Shown: positions 12,196-25,200, counted from the stretch's first letter. The stretch: DNA of 64,000 bases from Serripes groenlandicus (GCA_031761405.1 JASEVX010000115.1:67001-131000), one strand, 5' to 3'. Notes: generated by a model from the sequence alone, not told the origin. Program-made: numbers and translations.

Positions 12196-13935
12196 GCTAA
12201 CTTCACACACTTACAAACCTGATTTATTAGAATGTTTTTCTAACTTTGACGATATATTATTAAGCGAAACGTGGTTATCAGGTAAAGACATCTTTACTAT
12301 GGTGTTAAGTATTATTCTTCGGAACACATTTATGGCAATAAAGCCAAAAACACTAAAACAAGGACGATATATAGTGGTGGTATAAGCTTTTATTATAAAG
12401 ATTGTTTGAAAAGATGTTTAACAATTGTTGATAAATGCATGATATGGGTGAAGCTTTGTTCGAAATTGTTCAAATTTAATGAGGATGTGTATATGTGTTG
12501 TCTCTATATGCCTCCGATCAATTCAAAAGTCATCCATGTAACATATATTTTTTTTAAGAATTAGGATTAAGAATAAGAATAATTAAATACAATGCTTTAG
12601 ATAAAGTGTTTATAAGTGAAGATTTCAATGGACGCACATCTTCTGACGATGACTTTTTCCTTGTTTATAATCATAATTTTGAGGATGTGCCCCTAGTTGA
12701 CATTTCTGAGCTACCACGGCGATTTAATTCAGATCACGTGTTAGATCAAAATGGGCGGCGACGTTTGGAGCTGTGTCAAGTCAGCGGATTTTCATTGGTC
12801 AATGGTCGCTTCCACGAGGACGAAGGAAATGGGAAGTTTACATTTTGCTCGCATGGGAGTATGAGCACCGTAGCTTATGTCATGACATCGTATTCGTTCT
12901 TTAAAGTTATTAATGCATTTAAAATATTTGATTTCAACGAGTATTCAGACCATGCACCTATTTATTTTTCTATTGATACTTGTACAATCTTAGAAAATAA
13001 GACTTCGTTTAAGAATGAAACAAGTACGATATTACAAAACTGCTTTGGGACGAGTCCAAAGTCAATGTATTTTTTAGATCAACTTATGAATAACAATGAG
13101 CAGCTACAACAGCTTATCACAGAGTCGCATAGCAATATTATTTATCATGTGGTTGAAAACTTCATGTGCTTTTTGACGAAGAAGTCGCTCGATATATTTG
13201 GTAAAACTTATCATAACAAAAATACAAGTAAATCTAACTATGTATACATGTCACTGGTTTGATGCAAAATGTATCGAAACACAAAAAAGTGTTTAAAAAT
13301 CAAGAAACACGTTCTATAGAGAGAGAAATGATATTAATAGAAAATTATTCACTCATGCAAGAACCCAATTTAACAATGCAAACAAAAGATCAAAGCAAAA
13401 ATTCAGACTTAGGGAGGGATATAGAATACGTTAACTATCCAAATCATACTCTCGTTGCTTTTTGGCGAAAGGTGAAGAATACTTACACAAAGGCAAAAGA
13501 AAAGCCTGATTCTATCTCAATATACCAATAATTTGATCATTTTAATAATATGTTATATAATGAATGTTATTATGTTGATGATAATGGTTCACAATATCAT
13601 GCAACTACTGGCCAGTCTGATCTCGACTTAGCAATTTCGGAAGAGGAAATAAGAAAAGCATTTGTTATGCAAAACAATGGAAAAAGTCCAAGAAATGGTG
13701 ATTTATCAAGTGCACTTATCAAAGCTTCTTATGCATTTATATCACCTTTCCTCTTTGCTTTGTATTATCGTATATTTCAGAATGACGATTATCCGGAGCA
13801 ATGAGGAAGGGGTATAATCACTCAAATATTTAAGCAAGGAAATCCAAATTATGCAGATAAGTACAGAGGAAATACACTTCTTGATGTACTGGCTAAGGTT
13901 TATTCGCAAATATTATTAAACCCTGGGGCGTACAT
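12196..13935 (+). pseudogene. Decayed LINE: endonuclease and start of reverse transcriptase (left-arm copy)
   Basis: Fragments of a non-LTR retrotransposon ORF2. Order: 'DILLSETWLSGKD' (endonuclease N-terminal part, about 12245), 'DFNGRTSSDDDF' (about 12620), 'FNEYSDHAPI' (SDH motif, about 12935), then 'SEEEIRKAF...NNGKSP' and, after a stop, 'GRGIITQIFKQGNPNYADKY' before the RT palm, near 13640-13900. The catalytic palm with its YADD-type motif is absent: the copy is cut off near 13935. Several stops and frameshifts break it. The residue before DFN is glutamate here, while the other arm keeps the expected glycine. Confidence 0.85.
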
Positions 13936-14552
13936 GGATTAAAATCAAGTATACGCACAGACGTGTTAAGGGGTCCGTGTGCATGCTCCCCATTGACATT
14001 TTTTAAATTAGACATTGCATCTGGTGCATTCTAGGAGCATCTGTTTAGCACATACAGAAAACATAAACAAGTCATAACCACAAGCAGATTGATTGCATCG
14101 CCTGTAAATAAATAAACACAATTAGAACGATTATATATTCATGATTTTTTTTCCATTGAAGAAAGAGGGATCTGGGATGCATTGAGATTGCCCTAGTAAT
14201 TTGAAGACATCTGAGTTCTCGGTTGGATTAATAGGATAATCCGAATAAATCCCACTTATTTTATTATTACATAGAATACATAGGCAGCTCAAATGTGTGA
14301 CGTCATTTCCACATCGTCTGCACAAAGGGCCAAGTTTGTTTATATATCATCAAACTATATACTATAGGAAGAGATTTAACACTTCTTATTATTTTAGATT
14401 ATCCCTATCGTGGAAATGACGTCACACATTTGTGTCGTCTGCCCAAACTGCAAATTTTGTTTATATAACATCAGAGACAAACTATATACTATAGGAAGAG
14501 ATTTAACACTTCTCTGAAATAGGTAAAAGTTCAGCACATTCATAGTTTTGCG
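13936..14552. other. Rearranged junction sequence
   Basis: Contains a local inverted duplication: 'atgtgtgacgtcatttccac' near 14293 and 'gtggaaatgacgtcacacat' near 14411. A stretch with 'ctatatactataggaagaga' occurs at about 14353 and again at about 14482. The right arm has single copies of both. A 64-codon reverse frame (14131-14325) has a partial match in the other arm but is unrecognised. The uninterrupted target of the right-arm SINE is at about 14144-14160. Confidence 0.6.
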
Positions 14553-15870
14553 GAATGTCTTCTAGGGATGAATAGTCTAAAGTTTACGTGCACTTATCCT
14601 TGTTTAATTAGCTCTTTCCCACATACAGACGCTTTATGGCGCCCCTGTAGCAGAATGTCCTCTAGGAATGAATAGTCTAAAGTTTACGTGCACTAATCCT
14701 TGTTTAATTACCTCTTTTCCACATACAGACGCTTTCTTACGCCCCTGTAGCAAAATGTCCTTTAGGAATGAATAGCCTAAAGTTTGGGTGCACTAATCCT
14801 TGTTTAATTACCTCTTTCCCACATACAGACGCTTTCTGACGCCCCTGTAGCAAAATGTCCTCTAGGAATGAATAGCCTAAAGTTTGGGTGCACTAATCCT
14901 TGTTTAATTACCTCTTTCCCACATACAGACGCTTTCTGACGCCCCTGTAGCAAAATGTCCTCTAGGAATGAATAGCCTAAAGTTTGGGTGCACTAATCCT
15001 TGTTTAATTACCTCTTTCCCACATACAGACGCTTTCTGACGCCCCTGTAGCAGAATGTCCTCTAGGGATGAATAGTCTAAAGTTTACGCGCACTTATCCT
15101 TGTTTAATTACCTCTTTCCCACATACAGACGCTTTCTGACGCTCCTGTAGCAGAATGTCCTCTAGGGATGAATAGTGTAAAGCTTACGCGCACTAATCCT
15201 TGTTTTAAATTACCTCTTTCCCACATACAGACGCTTTCTGACGCCCATGTAGCAGAATGTCCTCTAGGGATGAATAGTGTAAAGCTTACGCGCACTAATC
15301 ATTGTTTTAATTACCGTCTTTCCCTGATACAGACGATTTCTGGACGCCCCTGTAGCAGAATGTCCTCTAGGGATGAATAGTCTAAAGTGTTACGCGCACT
15401 TATCCTTGTTTAATTACCTCTTTCCCACATACAGACGCTTTCTGACGCTCCTGTAGCAGAATGTCCTCTAGGGATGAATAGTGTAAAGCTTACGCGCACT
15501 AATCATTGTTTTAATTACCTCTTTCCCCACATACAGACGCTTTCTGACGCCCATGTAGCAGAATGTCCTCTAGGGATGAATAGTCTAAAGTTCACGCGCA
15601 CTAATCATTGTTTTAATTACCTCTTTCTTACATAAAGACGCTTTCTTGACGCCCATGTGCAGAATGTCTCTAGGGATGAATAGTCTAAAGTTTTTACGCG
15701 CACTTATCCTCGTTTAATTACCTCTTTTCCCACATACAAACGCTTTCTCTGGCGCCCCTGTAGCAGAATGTCCTCTAGGGATGAATAGTCTAAAGTGTAC
15801 GCGCACTTATCCTCGTTTAATTACCTCTTTCCCACATACAAACGCTTTCTGACGCTCTCTGCAGCAGACG
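14553..15870 (+). repeat. 100-bp satellite, about 13 units
   Basis: Unit starts fall at 14553, 14653, 14753, 14853, 14953, 15053, 15153, 15255, 15358, 15459, 15561, 15662 and 15766, giving 100 bp at first and 101-104 bp later. Each unit has 'tcctctagggatgaatagtc' and then 'ctctttcccacatacagacg'. The second part is the end of the TTAA foldback family, and the last unit runs straight into the rest of that element at 15870. The right arm has about one unit (about 27600-27705). Confidence 0.95.
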
Positions 15871-16045
15871 CGCTTTTTGAAAACATAGTGACAAAAGAAG
15901 AAATTGCTCAAAACGAGCAATTTCTCCTTTTGCCACAATGTTTTCCACATAGGTTATCCATTCAATTATAGAGATTTTCTATTTTTGACCAAATATGTTC
16001 ATAGTCGTCTGCTGCAGAAATGTCGTATGAGGGTAAGGGTTAAAC
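15822..16045. mobile_element. Foldback element, TTAA family
   Basis: Starts in the last satellite unit ('tttcccacatacaaacgc'), has a strong hairpin at 15879-15945 (31-base arms with three mismatches around an 'aaaac' loop; inner arm 'agaaattgctc'), then 'gtcgtctgctgcagaa' and ends 'gggtaagggttaa'. TTAA is present at the right end. Confidence 0.75.
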
Positions 16046-16250
16046 CTTTCCCACCTGCAGACACAGTCTGACGCATCTGCAGCAGACTACTTATATTGTG
16101 GAAAATATATGAATGTTTCAGTTACCATATTGTGCAATTTTCTTCTTTTGCCACACTGTTTTCACATTATATTCAATTATAAAATTTCATTATATATGTA
16201 TACCTAAATGTGTTTAAAGTCGTCTGCTATTAAGAGTGTTGAATGTGAGA
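16036..16250. mobile_element. Second foldback copy, decayed
   Basis: Abuts the previous copy and may share its TTAA: 'ttaaacctttcccacctgcag', 'tctgcagcagactac', 'ttcttcttttgccacactg', then 'aaagtcgtctgct'. The right end is lost. Confidence 0.6.
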
Positions 16251-17365
16251 AAATACAGAAGAAACTCCATAAATGAAAGTGTAATTATTGAATAGAGTTG
16301 AAAAACATTAAGACGGAAGGAGAACCATACTTATGCTTCATATACAACAACACATAAAACAAACAGCACTCGAATTAGAAAACATCTAACAAAAAGCTAT
16401 CGAATAATCTTTACAATTAAATATATAATAATTAAATGGAGTTGAAAACAATTATTGCAAAAGCCGTATTCAGCAGCTGCGCTTAAATGCGGGTCTTCAG
16501 GGTTAGAAAAGGTTTAAAGACAGTCTGGCTAGGTTGACAGATCGAAAAAATTTATGTTGGGAGAAGGCCGAGAAACACACGGGTAGGTGAACTGAACGCA
16601 GGCGGATATTACAGATTTTTTTTGAAAACAGTGTTAAACTCCAAACAGTAAACATTGGTGCAATTACAGTAGACGTCACAAAGGTTCGAAATATTGTCGC
16701 GCAATACAAACAGTGAACAGCAATGTCCGTGCTCTTTAGCAAGCAACGATTATTGATCGAAGATTTCTAACCCCGACTCGGTCTACCTTTCCATTCCGGT
16801 TATTAAACAAAAGTGACGAGAGTCAATGGGTTATATAGTCTATGTAGAAAGGTAGCCAGTCGCATAGGGCTAACCGGATAGACATTTTCGCTCTATGGAA
16901 CTTCAGTTTCAGGAATCACTTACTCTATACCTCTATACCCCTTAAGACGGAATGTCTCGGCACGGATCAGTCCCATTTTGTCCCACAGATCTAATTTATT
17001 GTTCGGTATGTAAATCTCAAATAATTTGCACTTATTCATATATCTATAGATTAATTAAAACGTAGTTGTAATATGTATCTATCATACGTTTCAATCAATT
17101 CATATCCATTGAAAGACTCAGAAAAACTATCAAACAGTGCTATGAATTAAATTTTGATGACATTGAATAGATATACACTGGAACAAATTGTCATGCTGCT
17201 TTGGCTTACTTTCCAACTTCAATCAAACCGGTTTTTTGAAACGAAGAAGCCAATAAGTTGAATTCAACGTAGTACAAATTATATTAAAGTTCGAAACAGT
17301 AATTCTTATCCCGCTCAATTCCCTTGTTATATTCATCACCATCATCGTCTATAGTTTCTTTGGGA
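16251..17365. other. No gene seen; MITE fragment inside
   Basis: About 16880-16975 is an end-less fragment of the TGAGCC element ('tttcaggaatcacttactc'). The rest is AT-rich and unrecognised. Confidence 0.4.
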
Positions 17366-17450
17366 TATACTGATACGACGAGGGCTACCAATGCATGCGT
17401 CGTGGGTTCGAACCCCGGCTCTGTCGTTTATTCATTCCCATCATTGGCCC
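17366..17450 (+). mobile_element. SINE head fragment
   Basis: Retains a clear B-box-like 'gtgggttcgaaccccggct' and a degraded front. It lacks a complete body, so it is a SINE remnant and not a tRNA gene. Confidence 0.5.
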
Positions 17451-17468
17451 AAAGTGACTAGCATCATA

Positions 17469-17660
17469 TGAGCCGATCCATGAGAAAACCAACATCATGT
17501 ACTCCTACGTAATGTATCCACCAGATCAATCCGCACAGGCCAATCTGGGCCGACATATTCCGTCTCAGAGGGGATATATGTATAGAGTAATGATTCCCGA
17601 AACAGAAAATCCACGGGAAGCGAAAGGTGTATGTACGGGTTAGCCTGCGCGGCAAACAAT
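17469..17660. mobile_element. MITE-like element with TGAGCC end
   Basis: Left end 'tgagccgatccatgagaaaa', then 'ccaac', and the middle in reverse orientation ('gtaatgattcccgaaacaga'). The right end is decayed, so the boundary is approximate. Confidence 0.55.
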
Positions 17661-17830
17661 TATACCTTTTATCCATAAGAATCGTTCTTCCTCATTTCAT
17701 ATACTGAGGACTTGGTGATGAAAACGGTTGGTAACCTTAAATTGGTATTTTTTTTTTACCAAGGTTTAATCACCTCGCCATAAAGTCTTGATACGCCGTT
17801 AAATCATTTTACTTGGTAAACAAAAGTAAG

Positions 17831-17869
17831 TTTAGGTGCCATTGCTCGTTCTGAGCAATGGCACCTAAA
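17831..17869. repeat. Perfect 17-base hairpin
   Basis: Arms 'tttaggtgccattgctc' (17831-17847) and its exact complement (17853-17869) around a 'gttct' loop. The inner part resembles the centre of the TTAA foldbacks (attgctc/gagcaat), but the outer arms differ, so this may be a separate foldback family. Confidence 0.8.
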
Positions 17870-18057
17870 TTTGCATTGTTTACAAAGGGGTCAAAATTGC
17901 CCCTAAACCCAGGGTTTTCAAAATAGGTTTTTAGTTACAACCGTTTCACATGCCAAGCCCTTGATATGTTTTCGAAGTACGGTCTGATGCAGATTTTGTC
18001 GTATGTAGGAAAGGGTTAAGCGTTACATCGATCGTAATTGTCCTTGAATTCAAACAT

Positions 18058-18318
18058 TTGGGCCGTCTCGCGAGAAAAACCAACACTATGACCTCTGCGT
18101 AATATGTCGACACCCGGTTTATCCTAAGCATGCCACGCAGGTCGTACCCGGATAGACACTTTTCGCCTCCTGTGGATTTTCTGTTTCAGGAATCATTACC
18201 TCCTATACCTCTCCACAACTGCGACGGAATGTGTCGGCCCGGATTAGCCTTCGCAGGTTGTCTATGGTCGATACATTATGGAGACCATAATGTTGGTTTT
18301 CTCGTGGGGACGGCTCAT
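18058..18318. mobile_element. MITE-like element with TGAGCC ends
   Basis: About 260 bases. Left end 'gggccgtctcgcgagaaaaa' followed by 'ccaacactatgacctctgcg'; right end 'ataatgttggttttctcgtg' followed by 'gggacggctca'. The imperfect inverted ends extend about 50 bases. This is the clearest copy outside the palindrome arms. Confidence 0.75.
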
Positions 18319-18479
18319 TTTTGAATGTCGGTGAACTAACCCTTTCAATGCGAGATTTTAAATGAACTTGTCAATCTTTGTATTTAAAAGAGTGAATAGC
18401 AAATATTAGGAAAATCAATATAAGAGTCCGTGACCCTTCGGAGGCTAATGAACATTACAATTATTAATATCTCGTCTTG

Positions 18480-18705
18480 CGATTTAAACCCTTTTCCTAA
18501 ATACAAGAAATCTGCAGCAGACGACTCTGAACATATTTTGTCAAAAAATGGAAAATCTCTGTAATCTAATTGGATTACCAAAGACAAAAGTGGAAAACAA
18601 TGTGGCAAAAAGAGAAATTGCTCGTTTTGAGCAATTTCTTCCTTTGTCCACCATGTTTTCAAAAAGCGTCTGCTTCAGAGGCGTCAGAAAGCGTCTATGT
18701 GATGG
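18480..18705. mobile_element. Foldback element, TTAA family
   Basis: 'ctgcagcagacgactctgaa' at the left, hairpin 18593-18660 ('agaaattgctcgttttgagc' centre), and 'gaggcgtcagaaagcgtcta' at the right, ending in 'gaaagaattaac'. Confidence 0.7.
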
Positions 18706-18711
18706 AAAGAA

Positions 18712-18893
18712 TTAACTTCTTCTACCTTTGCCATATACATACAGACGACTTTGAAAACATTTTCGCAAAAGAAGAATTGCTAATAATGAGCAATTTCTCC
18801 TTTTGCCACAAATGTTTTTTTAATTTTTTAGTTTTGTCTGGATCTTTTTCTAAATCGTCTGCTCAACGTGTGGTTGTGTGGGAAAAGGGTTGA
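18712..18893. mobile_element. Foldback element, TTAA family
   Basis: Abuts the preceding copy: 'catacagacgactttgaaaa', centre 'aattgctaataatgagcaat', and end 'gtgtgggaaaagggttga' (TTGA in place of TTAA). Confidence 0.65.
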
Positions 18894-19340
18894 TGCATCT
18901 GTGTGTAGTGAGGTCTCAGGCGAGGCGTGTGCATCCGCACTGTCTCTCATCTATATGTTACACATAGCTGAATACATCTTCTTACACAAAACTGGAAGTG
19001 TAGCCCTTTACTAGTGATATGTGAATATCACTTCTTCTTTCGTTTTCGTGAGGAATTTACAATGCGTTTAAATCAAGATTTAAACTCGGTGTCACTAAGG
19101 AAGTAAAATAAAATCGTGTCATTTAAAATGAACTATTTTATATTCAAATGTAAATGCCGTTCTACGGTTTGGACTGTTAAACGTTGAAAGGACAGTGGGC
19201 TTTACAAGTAGTAAGTCGATATTTTTTTCTTTATCATTATTATTATTATTATTATTGTTATTATGTATTTTATATATATTTAAAAACTGTATTATTATTC
19301 ATTATTAATATTTATTATTTATATTGTTATTATTACTTGT
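18894..19340. other. AT-rich spacer with (ATT)n
   Basis: No gene. 19225-19335 is a run of ATT/TTA triplets directly before the 70-bp satellite. Confidence 0.6.
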
Positions 19341-22300
19341 AATTCGTCATGCTACTGTTCAATTTACACAAACAATACAATATATTTCTATGTTAACTAA
19401 GGTCGGTATGTATTCATCATGCTACTGTTCAATTTACACAAACAATACAATATATTTCTATGTTAAACTAAGGTCGGTATGTATTCACTCATGCTACTGT
19501 TCAATTTACACAGACAATACAATATATTTCTATATTAAACTAAGTTCGTTATGTATTCATCATGCGACCTGTTCAATTTACACAGCCAATACATATATTT
19601 CTATATTATCTAAGTTCGGTATGTATTCATCATGCTACTGTTCAATTTACACAGACAATACAATATATTTCTATATTAACTAAGTTCGTTATGTATTCGT
19701 CATGCTACTGTTCAATTTACACAAACAATACAATATATTTCTACGCTTAACTATGTCGTTATATTGTCATCATGCTACTGCTCAATTTACACAGACAATA
19801 CTTTATATTTCTATATTAACTAAGTTCGGTATGTATTCATCATGCTACTGTTCAATTTACACAAACAATACAATATATATTTCTATATTAACTAAGGTCG
19901 TTATGTATTCATCCATGCTACTGTTCAATTTACACAGCCAATACAATATATTTCTATATTATCTAAGTTCGTTATGTATTCATCATGCTACTGTTCAATT
20001 TACACAGACAATACAATATATTTCTATGTTAACTAACGGTCGTTATAGAATTCATCATGCGACTGTTCATATTACCACAGCCAATACAATATATTTCTAT
20101 ATTATCTAAGTTCGGTATGTATTCATCATGCTACTGTTCAATTTACACAGACAATTACAATCTATTTCTATGTTAACTAAGGTCGGTATGTATTCATCAT
20201 GCTACTGTTCAATTTACACAGCCAATACAATATATTTCTATATTAACTAAGTTCGGTATGTATTCATCATGCGACTGTTCAATTTACACAAGCCAATACA
20301 ATATATTTCTATATTATCTAAGTTCGGTATGTATTCATCATGCTACTGTTCAATTTACACAGACAATACTTTATATTTCTATATTAACTAAGTTCGTTAT
20401 GTATTCATCATGCTACTGTTCAAGTTTACACTGACATTGACAATATATTTCTATGTTAACTAAGGTCGGTATGTATTCATCATGCTACTGTTCAATTTAC
20501 ACACAGCCAATACAATATATTTCTATATTATCTAAGTTCGTTATGTATTCATCATGCTACTGTTCAATTTACACAGGACAATACAATATATTTCTATGTT
20601 AACTAAGGACGTTAATGTATTCATGCATGCGACTGTTCCATATTACTCAGCCAATACAATATATTTTCTATATTATCTAAGTTCGGTATGTATTCATCAT
20701 GCTACTGTTCAATTTACACAGACAATACAATATATTTCTTTATTAACTAAGCTCGTTATCGTTTTCGTCATGCTACTGTCAATTTACACAAACAATACAA
20801 TCTATTCTATATTAACTAAGGTCGTTATGTATTCTGTCATGCTACTGTTCAATTTACAACAGGCAATACTTTATATTTCTATATTACTAAGTCGTTATGT
20901 ATTCATCATGCTAACTGTTCAATGTACACAAACAATACAATATATTTCTATGTTAACTAAGGTCGGTATGTATTCGTCATGCTACTGTTCAATTTACACA
21001 GACACTACAATATATTTCATATATTAACTAAGTTCGTTATGTATTCATCATGCGACTGTTCAATTTACACAGCCAATACAATACTATCTTCTGATATTAT
21101 CTAAGTTCGGTATGTATTCCTCTTGCTACTGGTACAATTACACAGACAATACCAATATATATCTATATTACACTAAGTTCGTTATGTATTCGACATGCTA
21201 CTGTTCAATTTACAACAAACTATACAATAATTTCTACGTTAACTAATGTCGTCTAGATTAGTGTCATCATCGCTACTGCTCAATTACACAGACAATACTT
21301 GATATTTCTATATTAACTAAGTTCGGTATGTATTCATCATGCTACTGTTCAACTTCACACAACAATACAATATATTTCTATATTAACTAAGGTCGTTATG
21401 TATTCATCATGCTACTGTTCAATATTTACACAGCCAATACAATATATTTCTATATTATCTAAGTTCGTTATGTATTCATCATGCTACTGTTTCAATTTTA
21501 CACAGACAATACCAATACTATTTCTATTGTTAACTAAGGTCGTTATGTATTCATCATGCGACTGTTCATATTACACAGCCAATACAATATATTTCTATAT
21601 TATCTAAGTTCGGTATGTATTCATCATGCTACTGTTCAATTTACACAGACAATACAATATATTTCTATGTTAACTAAAGGTCGGTATGTATTCATCATGC
21701 TACTGTTCAATTTACACAGACAATACAATATATTTCTATATTAACTAAGTTCGTTATGTATTCATCATGCGACTGGTTCAATTTACACAGCCAATACAAT
21801 ATATTTCTATATTATCTAAGTTCGGTATGTATTCATCATGCTACTGTTCAATTTACACAGACAATTACAATATATTTCTATATTAACTTAAGTTCGTTAT
21901 GTATCTCGTCATGCTACTGTTCAATTTACACGAAACAATACAATATACTCTTCTACGTTAACTAATGTCGTTATATTTGTCATCATGCTTACTGCTCAAT
22001 TTACACAGACAATACTTTATATTTCTATATTAACTAAGTTCGGTATGTATTCAATCATGCTACTGTTCAATTTACACAAACAATACAATATATTTCTATA
22101 TTAAACTAAGGTCGTTATGTATTCATCATGCTACTGTTCAATTTACACAGCAATACAATATATTTCTATATTATCTAAGTTCATTATGTATTCATCATGC
22201 TACTGTTCAATTTACACAGACAATACAATATATTTCTATGTTAACTAAGGTCGTTATGTATTCATCATGCGACTGTTCATATTTACACAGCCAATACAAT

Positions 22301-25200
22301 ATATTTCTATATTATCTAAGTTCGGTATGTATTCATCATGCTACTGTTCAATTTACACAGACAAAACAATATATTTCTATGTTAACTAAGGTCGGTATGT
22401 ATTCATCATGCTACTCAATTTACACAAGCCAATACAATATATTCTATATCTACTAAGGTCGGTATGTATTCTTCATCGCACCACTGTTCAATTTACCGGC
22501 GAAACTACTGCCCCCCCACCCCTCTCTTCAGTCGCCACGTTATCGGCCAATAATATATTTCCTAATATATCTAAGTTCGGTATGTATCCTCCATGCCTAC
22601 TTTCAATTACACGACAATACTTATATTCTCTATATTAAACTAAGTTCGTTTATGTATTCATCATGCTACTGTTCAATTTACACAGACAATACAAATATAT
22701 TTCTATGTTAACTCAAGGTCGGTAGGTATTCATCATGCTACTGTTCAATTTACACAGCCAATACAATATAATTTCTATATTATCTAAGTTCGTTATGTAT
22801 TCATCATGCTTACTGTTCAATTTACACAGACAATACAATATATTTCTATGTTAACTAAGGTCGTTATGTAATCATCATGCGACTGTTCATATTACTCAGC
22901 CAATACCAATATATTTCTATATTATCTAAGTTCGGTATGTATTCATCATGCTACTGTTTAATTTACACAGACAATACAATATATTTCTATATTTAACTAA
23001 GGTCGTTATGTATTCGTCCATGCTACTGTTCAATTTACACAAACAATACAATATTTTTCTATATTAACTAAGTTCGTTTATGTATTCGTCATGCTACTGT
23101 TCAATTTACACAAACAATACAATCTATTTCTATATTAACTAAGGTCGTTATGTATTCGTCATGCTACTGTTCAATTTTACACAGGCAATACTTTATATTT
23201 CTCTATATTAACTAAGGTCGTTATGTATTCATCATGCTACTGTTCAATGTACACAAACAATACAATATATTTTCTATGTTAACTAAGGTCGGTATGTATT
23301 CGTCATGCTAATGTTCAATTTACACAAACAATACAATATATTTCTATATTAACTATGTTCGGTATGTATTCAACATGCTACTGCTCAATTTACACAGACA
23401 ATACAATATATTTCTATATTAACTAAGTTCGGTATGTATTCATCATGCTAGCTGTTCAATTTACACAAACAATACAATATATTTCTATATTAACTAAGTT
23501 CGTTATGTATTCGTCATGCTACTGTTCAATTTACACAAACAATACAATATATTTCTACGTTTAACTAATGTCGTTATATTGTCATCATGCTACTGCTCTA
23601 TTTACACAGACAATACTTTATATTTCTATATTAACTAAGTTCGTTATGTATTCATCATGCTACTGTTCAATTTTACACAAACAATACAATATATTTCTAA
23701 GTTAACTAATGTCGTTATGTATTCATCATGCGACTGTTCAATTTTACACAAACAATACTTTATATTCTCTATGTTAACTAAGGGTCGTTATGTATTCATC
23801 ATGCGACTGTTCAATTTACACAAACAATACTTTATATTTCTATATTAACTAAGGTCGTTATGTATTCATCATGCGACTGTTCAATTTACACAACAATACA
23901 ATATATTTCTATATTAACTAAGGTCGTTATGTATTCATCATGCGACTGTTCGATTAACCACAAACAATACAATATATTTCTATATTAACTAAGGTCGTTA
24001 TGTATTCATCATGCTACTGTTCAATTTATCACAGACAATACAATATATTTCTACATTAACTAAGGTCGTTATGTATTCATCATGCTACTGTTCAATTTAC
24101 ACAAACAATACAATACTATTTCTATAATTAACTAAGGTCGTTATGTATTCATCATGCTACTGTTCAATTTACACAGACAATACACTATATTTCTATATTA
24201 TCTAGGTTCGTTATGTATTCATCATGCGACTGTTCAATTTACGACCGACAATACAATATATTTCTATTATTAACTAAGGTCGTTATGTAATTCATCATGC
24301 TACTGCTCAATTTACACAGACAATACAATATATTTCTATATTATCTAAGTTCGTTATGTATTCATCATGCGACTGTTCAATTTACACAGACAATACTTTA
24401 TATTTCTATGTTAAACTTAAGGTCGTTATGTATTCATCATGCTACTGTTCAATTTACACAGACAATACAATATATTTCTATATTAACTAAGGTCGTTATG
24501 TATTCATCATGCTACTGTTCAATTTACACAAACAATACAATATATTTCTATATTAACTAAGGTCGTTATGTATTCATCATGCTACTGTTCAATTTACACA
24601 GACAATACAAATTATTTCTATATTATCTATGTTCGTTATGTATTCATCATGCGACTGTTCAATTTACACAGACAATACAATATATTTCTATAATAACTAA
24701 GGTCGTTATGTATTCATCATGCTACTGCTCAATTTACACAAACAATACAATATATTTCTATATTAACTAAGGTCGTTATGTATTCATCATGCTACTGTTC
24801 AATTTACACAGCCAATACAATATATTTCTATGTTAACTAAGGTCGTTATGTATTCATCATGCGACTGTTCATATTACACAGACCAATACAATATATTTCT
24901 ATATTATCTAAGTTCGGTATTGTATTCATCATGCTACTGTTCAATTTACACAGACAATACAATATATTTCTATGTTAACTAAGGTCGGTATGTATTCATC
25001 ATGCTACTGTTCAATTTACACAGACCAATACAAATATATTTCTATATTATCTAAGTTCGGTATGTATTCATCATGCTACTGCTCAATTTACACAGCCCAA
25101 TACAATATTATCTAAGTTCGGTATGTATTCATCATGCTACTGTTCAATTTACACAGACAATACAATATATTTCTATGTTAACTAAGGTCGTTATGTGTTC
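19340..25200 (+). repeat. 70-bp satellite, about 80 units
   Basis: Unit read as 'catgctactgttcaatttac', 'acagacaatacaatatattt', 'ctatattaactaaggtcgtt', 'atgtattcat'. Successive starts at 19351 and 19421 give the 70-bp period. Variants include 'catgcgactg', 'tatctaagttcggt' and 'ctttatatttc', arranged in higher-order patterns. Between about 20000 and 23000 many units have single-base insertions or deletions, which could be array drift or unpolished long-read sequence. It ends about 110 bases before the assembly gap. Confidence 0.95.

Noticed and set aside
10712..12385. Several frames of 70-90 codons in the 54-bp satellite (also 31787-32456)
   Set aside because: The peptides ('AELRSTTQVSQFAMFFQWL'-like) merely repeat the satellite unit.
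19340..25200. CRISPR-like array
   Set aside because: There is no repeat/spacer alternation: the whole 70-bp unit repeats, in a eukaryotic context. The same holds for the 49-, 54-, 63- and 100-bp arrays.
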